Origin: Streptomyces lunaelactis
Lineage (GTDB): Bacteria > Actinomycetota > Actinomycetes > Streptomycetales > Streptomycetaceae
Assembly: GCF_003054555.1 (NCBI RefSeq)
Contig: NZ_CP026304.1
Span: 4,402,001 to 4,466,000 of the forward strand
Direction: 5' to 3'
Length of the DNA: 64,000 bases
In this document: positions 59,234 to 64,000 of the stretch, piece after piece
How the letters are laid out: each line of letters starts with the position of its first letter
Position numbering within the stretch: position 1 is the first letter of the stretch
The notes under the pieces: model-generated
Seen by the model: the letters and a program-made list of their open reading frames with translations, nothing else
The model's database searches: none
What the model was told of the DNA's origin: nothing
Translations under genes and position numbers: made by a program

Positions 59234-60322
59234 GTGGGGTCTGTGCAGACCCTTCTTCCCGAGCACGCGAAGCGGCTTGCCGCCTGGTGCACGGTCGCAC
59301 TGCTGGTGGCGGGGGTGGCTGCGGTCGGGGTGTGGCTGGTCATCACCTTCAAAACGGCGGTCACGCCCGTGCTCCTGGCGATCCTCGGGACCGCACTTCT
59401 GGGGCCGTTCTACCGGCGTCTCGTCAAGATGAAGGTGCAGAGGTCCCTCGCCGCCGGGCTCACCTGTCTCGCCGTGCTTGCCGTCTTCGGCGGGGCCACG
59501 TACATCGTCGTCAGCGCGCTGGTCGAGACCGGCGACCAGATCGTCGCCTCGCTGCGGCAGGCCGCCGAGGATCTCGCCAGGAACTTCGGGGCCGCCGGGA
59601 CCTCGTTGGACGATCTCGCGGCCAATGCCAAAGATCTGCTGGGGAAGTTCGGCGGGACCGCCGCGTCCGGGGTGATCAGTGGACTGAGCGTGGTGGGCGA
59701 GCTGATCGCCACCGCCGTGCTGGCACTGGTGCTCGTCTTCTTCTTTCTGCGGGACTCGGACAGGGCCGCGGGCGCTCTCCGGTCCCTCGCGCCGCGCGCC
59801 ACCGGGGACGTCGTGGTGGCCATGGCGCGGCGCGCCTTCGAGGCCGTCGAGGGGTACATGCGCGGAACCACCCTCATCGCGCTCATCGACGCCGTCTGCA
59901 TCACCATCGGGCTGCTGATCCTCGACGTCCCCGGCGCCGTCGGGCTCGGTGCGCTCGTCTTCGTCGGGGCGTACATCCCCTACCTCGGAGCTTTCATCTC
60001 GGGCGCCGTCGCCATCCTCGTCGCCCTCGCCGACCGCGGGTTCGTGATCGCGCTCTGGGCGCTGGGAGTGGTCGTCGCCGTGCAGTTGCTGGAGGGGCAT
60101 GTGCTCCAGCCGATGATCCAGAGCCGTACGGTGCAGATGCACCCCGCCGTCGTGCTGCTGGCGATCACCGCGGGGGCGTCCGTCGCCGGAATTCTCGGGA
60201 TGCTCCTAGCCGTACCGCTCACCGCAGCCGTGTTCGGGGTGATCGGCGAGCTGCGTACGCGCTACTCCCCGGCGCCGGAGCCGGGCTCCTCAGGGGCCGC
60301 TTCCGGGGCGTCCGACTCGTAG
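59234..60322 (+). CDS. AI-2E-family (PerM-like) transporter
   Basis: A 362-residue polytopic membrane protein with about seven or eight spans and the family segments AILGTALLGPFYRRLVK, LVLVFFFLRDSDRA, GYMRGTTLIALIDAV, YIPYLGAFISG and LEGHVLQPMIQSRTV. Despite the name, most members do not move AI-2. GTG 59234 is used; GTG 59243 is a close alternative. Confidence 0.88.
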   Translation: MGSVQTLLPEHAKRLAAWCTVALLVAGVAAVGVWLVITFKTAVTPVLLAILGTALLGPFYRRLVKMKVQRSLAAGLTCLAVLAVFGGATYIVVSALVETGDQIVASLRQAAEDLARNFGAAGTSLDDLAANAKDLLGKFGGTAASGVISGLSVVGELIATAVLALVLVFFFLRDSDRAAGALRSLAPRATGDVVVAMARRAFEAVEGYMRGTTLIALIDAVCITIGLLILDVPGAVGLGALVFVGAYIPYLGAFISGAVAILVALADRGFVIALWALGVVVAVQLLEGHVLQPMIQSRTVQMHPAVVLLAITAGASVAGILGMLLAVPLTAAVFGVIGELRTRYSPAPEPGSSGAASGASDS

Positions 60323-60423
60323 ATCTCGAACCAGACCGATTTCAGAGACGGCGACCCGCAGCGCCTCCTCCGTGGAGCGGGGTGATGACGTGCCGGGGCC
60401 TGCCTCTGGCCCTTCGTCGCGAG

Positions 60424-60439
60424 TGGCATGTCTATGCCA
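60424..60439. promoter_or_regulatory. Inverted repeat upstream of aspS
   Basis: TGGCAT-GTCT-ATGCCA, perfect 6-bp arms, 77 bases before the aspS start. It is isolated in the 194-bp gap, which shows no gene. Confidence 0.5.
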
Positions 60440-60516
60440 ATGAGCCAGGCGGGGGCCGGGCGGTAACCTTGCAAGCGTTGTGCCCACCCCTAACCGCTAA
60501 GACTGGATGAACGACG

Positions 60517-62289
60517 ATGCATCGGTACAGGTCCCACACCTGCGGCGAGCTCCGCGCCTCTGACGTCTCCTCCGACGTCCGGCTGAGCGGCTGGCTGCAC
60601 AATCGCCGAGACCTGGGCGGCATCCTCTTCATCGATCTGCGCGACCACTACGGCATTACGCAGCTCGTCGCCCGCCCCGGCACCCCTGCCTACGAGGCGC
60701 TCGACAAGGTGAACAAGGAGTCGGTCGTCCGCGTCGACGGCAAGGTCGTCTCCCGCGGCGCCGAGAACATCAACCCCGAGCTGCCCACGGGCGAGATCGA
60801 GGTCGAGGTCTCCGCTGTCGAGCTGCTGAGCGCTTCGCAGCAACTGCCGTTCCAGATCAACACGGACGACGGGGTGGGCGAGGAGCGGCGCCTGGAGTAC
60901 CGCTTCCTCGACCTGCGCCGCGAGCGCATGCACCGCAACATCATGCTGCGCTCGGCCGTCATCGCGTCGATCCGCTCGAAGATGGTCGCGCTCGGCTTCA
61001 ACGAGATGGCCACCCCGATCCTCACCGCGACCTCCCCCGAGGGCGCGCGCGACTTCGTGGTGCCCTCCCGCCTCAACCCGGGCAAGTTCTACGCGCTGCC
61101 GCAGGCCCCGCAGCAGTTCAAGCAGCTGCTGATGATCTCCGGCTTCGACCGCTACTTCCAGATCGCGCCCTGCTTCCGCGACGAGGACGCCCGCGCCGAC
61201 CGCTCGCCGGGCGAGTTCTACCAGCTCGACGTCGAGATGAGCTTCGTCGAGCAGGAGGACGTCTTCCAGCCGATCGAGAAGCTGATGACCGAGCTCTTCG
61301 AGGAGTTCGGCGACGGCCGCCACGTCACGTCGCCCTTCCCGCGGATCCCGTTCCGCGAGTCGATGCTCAAGTACGGCAACGACAAGCCGGACCTGCGCGC
61401 CAAGCTGGAGCTCGTCGACATCTCGGACGTCTTCGACGGCTCGGAGTTCAAGGCCTTCGCCGGAAAGCATGTGCGCGCGCTGCCGGTGCCGGACGTCGCC
61501 TCGCAGAGCCGCAAGTTCTTCGACGGCCTCGGCGACTACGCCGTAGAGCACGGCGCGAAGGGCCTGGCCTGGGTGCGCGTCGGCGAGGACGGTTCGCTGA
61601 CGGGCCCGATCGCCAAGTTCCTCACCGAGGAGAACGTCAAGGTTCTCACCGAGCGTCTCTCCCTCGCCCCCGGCCACGCGATCTTCTTCGGCGCGGGCGA
61701 CTTCGACGAGGTCTCGAAGATCATGGGCGCGGTCCGCGTCGAGGCCGCCAAGCGCGCCGGCCACTTCGAGGAGGGCGTGTTCCGCTTCTGCTGGATCGTC
61801 GACTTCCCGATGTACGAGAAGGACGAGGAGACCGGCAAGATCGACTTCTCGCACAACCCGTTCTCGATGCCGCAGGGTGGCCTTGAGGCCCTGGAGACCC
61901 AGGACCCGCTGGACATTCTGGGCTGGCAGTACGACATCGTCTGCAACGGCGTCGAGCTGTCCTCGGGCGCGATCCGGAACCACGAGCCCGAGATCATGTT
62001 CAAGGCGTTCGAGATCGCGGGGTACTCGAAGGAGACCGTCGAGCACGAGTTCTCGGGCATGCTCCGCGCCTTCCAGTTCGGCGCCCCGCCGCACGGCGGC
62101 ATCGCCCCGGGTGTCGACCGCATCGTGATGCTGCTGGCCGACGAGCCGAACATCCGCGAGACGATCGCCTTCCCGCTCAACGGCAACGCGCAGGACCTGA
62201 TGATGGGCGCCCCGACGGAGCTGGACGAGTCGCGGCTGCGCGAGCTGAACATCGCGCTGCGCAAGCCGGTCGCCAAGTCGGGCGACTAG
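60517..62289 (+). CDS. aspS: Aspartyl-tRNA synthetase
   Basis: A 590-residue bacterial-type class II synthetase. The OB-fold anticodon domain (about 1-105: [20 protein letters not shown]) is followed by the catalytic domain with motif 2 ([20 protein letters not shown]), the GAD insertion domain (about 295-425) and motif 3 ([20 protein letters not shown]). Full length. Whether it is discriminating or also charges tRNA-Asn cannot be decided here; many actinobacteria use the non-discriminating form with GatCAB. Confidence 0.97.
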   Translation: MHRYRSHTCGELRASDVSSDVRLSGWLHNRRDLGGILFIDLRDHYGITQLVARPGTPAYEALDKVNKESVVRVDGKVVSRGAENINPELPTGEIEVEVSAVELLSASQQLPFQINTDDGVGEERRLEYRFLDLRRERMHRNIMLRSAVIASIRSKMVALGFNEMATPILTATSPEGARDFVVPSRLNPGKFYALPQAPQQFKQLLMISGFDRYFQIAPCFRDEDARADRSPGEFYQLDVEMSFVEQEDVFQPIEKLMTELFEEFGDGRHVTSPFPRIPFRESMLKYGNDKPDLRAKLELVDISDVFDGSEFKAFAGKHVRALPVPDVASQSRKFFDGLGDYAVEHGAKGLAWVRVGEDGSLTGPIAKFLTEENVKVLTERLSLAPGHAIFFGAGDFDEVSKIMGAVRVEAAKRAGHFEEGVFRFCWIVDFPMYEKDEETGKIDFSHNPFSMPQGGLEALETQDPLDILGWQYDIVCNGVELSSGAIRNHEPEIMFKAFEIAGYSKETVEHEFSGMLRAFQFGAPPHGGIAPGVDRIVMLLADEPNIRETIAFPLNGNAQDLMMGAPTELDESRLRELNIALRKPVAKSGD

Positions 62290-62342
62290 GCCGTACGCGA
62301 GTAAGCCGTACGCGGGTAGTCGTACGCAGGTAGTCGTATGCG

Positions 62343-62382
62343 GAGAAGGGGCCCGGAGCCGAACGGTTCCCGGCCCCTTCTC
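62343..62382 (+). terminator. Hairpin after aspS
   Basis: A perfect 11-bp outer stem (GAGAAGGGGCC/GGCCCCTTCTC) with an inner partly paired loop, 53 bases past the aspS stop. Confidence 0.85.
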
Positions 62383-62448
62383 GTCTCACCAGCGACTCAC
62401 AGCCTCTTCCCATGTCCCTGCCAGGTCCGCTCCCTAGCGTCCTGGCCC

Positions 62449-63357
62449 ATGACAGACACCCAGGAACCCGCTCACAAACGGGACATGACGCGACGCCGGT
62501 TCGTCGTCGCAGGCGGCGCGGCCGTGGCAGCGATCGGGGCCGGCGGCGCGGTGGTCACCACCGCTTCCGCGGGCCAGAGCCCGGGAAAGAAGCCCGCCGC
62601 GTCCGGTGAGGTGTGTTACCGGCTCACCTCGGAGACGACCGAAGGGCCGTACTACATCGACGCGGACAAGATCCGCCGGGACATCACGGAGGACCGCGTC
62701 GGCATCCCGATGACCCTCCGGCTGAAGGTGATCGACACCGACACCTGCAAGCCGCTGGCGGGTGCGGCGGTCGACGTCTGGCACTGCGACGCGCTGGGCA
62801 TCTACTCCGGCTATGAGGATCTCTCCACGGGCGGAGGCGGGGGCGGTACGCCGCCGAGCGGCGCCCCGACGGATGCCCCGACCGGTACCCCGACCGGTAC
62901 GCCTCCGTCCGGCGGGCCCGGAGGCGGTGGCGGAGGCCACGAGGAGCCCACCGACGACAAGCGGTATCTGCGCGGCACCCAACTGACCGACCGGAACGGC
63001 TTCGTGGAGTTCAGGACCGTGTTCCCCGGCTGGTACCGGGGCCGCTGCGTGCACATCCACACCAAGGTGCATGTCGGCGGCAAGCTGACCACGACCGGTT
63101 ACGAGGGCGGGCACACCTGCCACACCGGTCAGCTCTTCTTCGCCGAGGAGGCCGTACTGGACTCCGCGAAGGTCGCGCCGTACAGCACCAGCACCACCGA
63201 GCGCACGACGCTGGACGAGGACACGATCTATCCCGGCAACGGGACCGAGGGCGGTCTGCTGACACTCAAGTACGGCAAGGGGAAGATCGCGAAGGGCGTA
63301 GTCGCCACGCTCACCATGGGCGTCGACCCCGACGAGACGCACACCGGCACCGGCTGA
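62449..63357 (+). CDS. Tat-exported intradiol ring-cleavage dioxygenase-like protein
   Basis: A 302-residue protein with a twin-arginine signal (MTRRRFVVAGGAAVAAIG, about residues 13-40). The mature part matches secreted intradiol dioxygenase-like proteins: CYRLTSETTEGPYYIDADKI (Tyr ligand region), VDVWHCDALGIYSGY, and GWYRGRCVHIHTKVH (Tyr and two His iron ligands). A Gly/Pro/Thr loop (about 125-165) interrupts the barrel. Extracellular cleavage of catechols from lignin-like material is the usual proposal. Confidence 0.9.
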   Translation: MTDTQEPAHKRDMTRRRFVVAGGAAVAAIGAGGAVVTTASAGQSPGKKPAASGEVCYRLTSETTEGPYYIDADKIRRDITEDRVGIPMTLRLKVIDTDTCKPLAGAAVDVWHCDALGIYSGYEDLSTGGGGGGTPPSGAPTDAPTGTPTGTPPSGGPGGGGGGHEEPTDDKRYLRGTQLTDRNGFVEFRTVFPGWYRGRCVHIHTKVHVGGKLTTTGYEGGHTCHTGQLFFAEEAVLDSAKVAPYSTSTTERTTLDEDTIYPGNGTEGGLLTLKYGKGKIAKGVVATLTMGVDPDETHTGTG

Positions 63358-63414
63358 CGCGGAGGGCGCCTGCGTGCGGCGGTGGGGCCGCCGCAGGCGA
63401 TCCTGCGGCGGTCC

Positions 63415-64000
63415 CTACCAACGGTGAGGCGTGCGCCGGTAGTTGGCGCGCCCCCCTGCGTGCCGCTGGCGCGGCTGGGCGTGCCGGGCAGGGCTGGTGA
63501 GCGTGATCTGAAGGACGAGCTGCTGGAATGAGATCAGGGCGGTGATCGGCGGAAGCCCCGCCACCGCCATCGCGATCGGCGTCCTGGGTGCGTGGGCGAC
63601 GCACAGGCACATCGCGACGGCCGAGAAGAGCATCACCACGACCCAGGAGTGCACGGCGCGGCGGCGGTGGAGCGCGGCCCGCAGGATGGACAACGACGCC
63701 ACCAGCCACGGCCCGTAGACCAGCAGCGGCCACCACCCGGCCAGCCCGTGGGCGGGGGACGCCAGGGTGCGCAGCGGATCGTACGCGATCAGTCCGCCGA
63801 GCACGCTCACCATGCCGACGATGGCCGCGGTCAGCGCCGCGATGAGCAGGCTCAGCACCTTCAGCCACGGTGCCCGGATCCAGCGGACGCACCGCACCAG
63901 TCGGCTCGGACGCCGACGGGCGCCGTGCTTGCGCGGGATGGTGACGGGGACGGGGACGGGTGCGACGGGGACGGGTACGACGGGAATGGGTGCGACGGGG
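63415..64000 (-). CDS. DUF2637-like membrane protein (5' end beyond window)
   Basis: At least 160 residues from a possible GTG at 63897, with about four hydrophobic segments (WLKVLSLLIAALTAAIVG, WWPLLVYGPWLVASLSIL, SWVVVMLFSAVAMCLCV) as in DUF2637/SpdB-like proteins. The same frame stays open to the right edge and encodes a Pro/Val-rich stretch then RKHGARRRPSRLVRC, so the true start is probably outside the window. The C-terminus is basic. Function unknown. Confidence 0.7.
   Translation of the reverse strand, partial: PVAPIPVVPVPVAPVPVPVTIPRKHGARRRPSRLVRCVRWIRAPWLKVLSLLIAALTAAIVGMVSVLGGLIAYDPLRTLASPAHGLAGWWPLLVYGPWLVASLSILRAALHRRRAVHSWVVVMLFSAVAMCLCVAHAPRTPIAMAVAGLPPITALISFQQLVLQITLTSPARHAQPRQRHAGGRANYRRTPHRW
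63943..64000. repeat. GACGGG short tandem repeat at the right edge
   Basis: About nine degenerate copies of a 6-bp GACGGG unit. On the minus strand they encode alternating Pro-Val residues in the N-terminal part of the DUF2637-like protein. Confidence 0.8.

Noticed and set aside
60262..60474. Small minus-strand frame between the AI-2E-type gene and aspS
   Set aside because: Overlaps the end of the transporter gene, has no ribosome site and its sequence is shadow-like.

Overview
The window is a GC-rich actinomycete chromosome segment, almost certainly Streptomyces. The pointers are GTG and TTG start codons, ATGA/GTGA/TTGA gene overlaps, the fhaA-fhaB-pstP-rodA cell-wall signalling cluster, a mycothiol-dependent isomerase-type enzyme, a bacterial proteasome activator, two branched-chain keto acid dehydrogenase clusters, and copies of the ParB-binding palindrome GTTTCACGTGAAAC. 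In Streptomyces such parS sites crowd around oriC, so the segment probably lies near the origin in the chromosome core. No phage, plasmid, CRISPR array or biosynthetic cluster is visible.

Layout. 1-4.1 kb (-): start of a RodA/FtsW gene, PP2C phosphatase, FhaB, FhaA. 4.4 kb: tRNA-Leu(CAG). 4.7-7.2 kb: two-component system whose kinase has an extra C-terminal outer domain. 7.3 kb: parS pair. 7.4-8.5 kb: azoreductase and a divergent HxlR regulator. 8.7-11.5 kb: DUF2252, J-domain and rhodanese proteins. 11.5-24 kb: phenylacetate island (acyl-CoA dehydrogenase, paaABCDE, paaN, a PaaH-type dehydrogenase, a TetR regulator) interrupted by a DUF5819-HTTM-SpoU set. 24-27.7 kb: first BCKDH cluster beside an Lrp regulator. 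27.8-31.4 kb: molybdopterin genes, a vestigial channel gene and a quinone oxidoreductase with a shifted C-terminus. 31.5-36.7 kb: Bpa, ABC exporter and PadR regulator. 36.8-41 kb: surface protein and two divergent Ser/Thr kinases. 41-46 kb: aminoglycoside phosphotransferase-like gene and second BCKDH cluster. 46-64 kb: D,D-carboxypeptidase, GntR/MFS pair, amidohydrolase, LURP-one, NHL-thioredoxin protein, M18 aminopeptidase, acyl-CoA dehydrogenase, SseB, pirin, AI-2E-type permease, aspS, a secreted intradiol-dioxygenase-like protein and a DUF2637 membrane protein cut by the right edge.

How the genes fit together. PaaABCDE epoxidises phenylacetyl-CoA; PaaN and the PaaH-type dehydrogenase act further down. 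The TetR gene overlaps the dehydrogenase gene by TTGA and is the obvious regulator. The same 18-bp palindrome (ACCGAACGATCGGTCGGT) lies before paaA and between paaN and paaH, and a 16/18 copy lies before the first BCKDH cluster. Each copy has a DnaA-box-like CCTGTGGA element within 50 bp. This suggests one regulon joining aromatic and branched-chain acid breakdown, possibly with a replication-linked input.

Other unusual structure: two MITE-like elements of about 166 bp that share a core and overlap stop codons; a small palindromic repeat inserted in frame in the NHL-thioredoxin gene; and a parS site that supplies the moeA stop codon.
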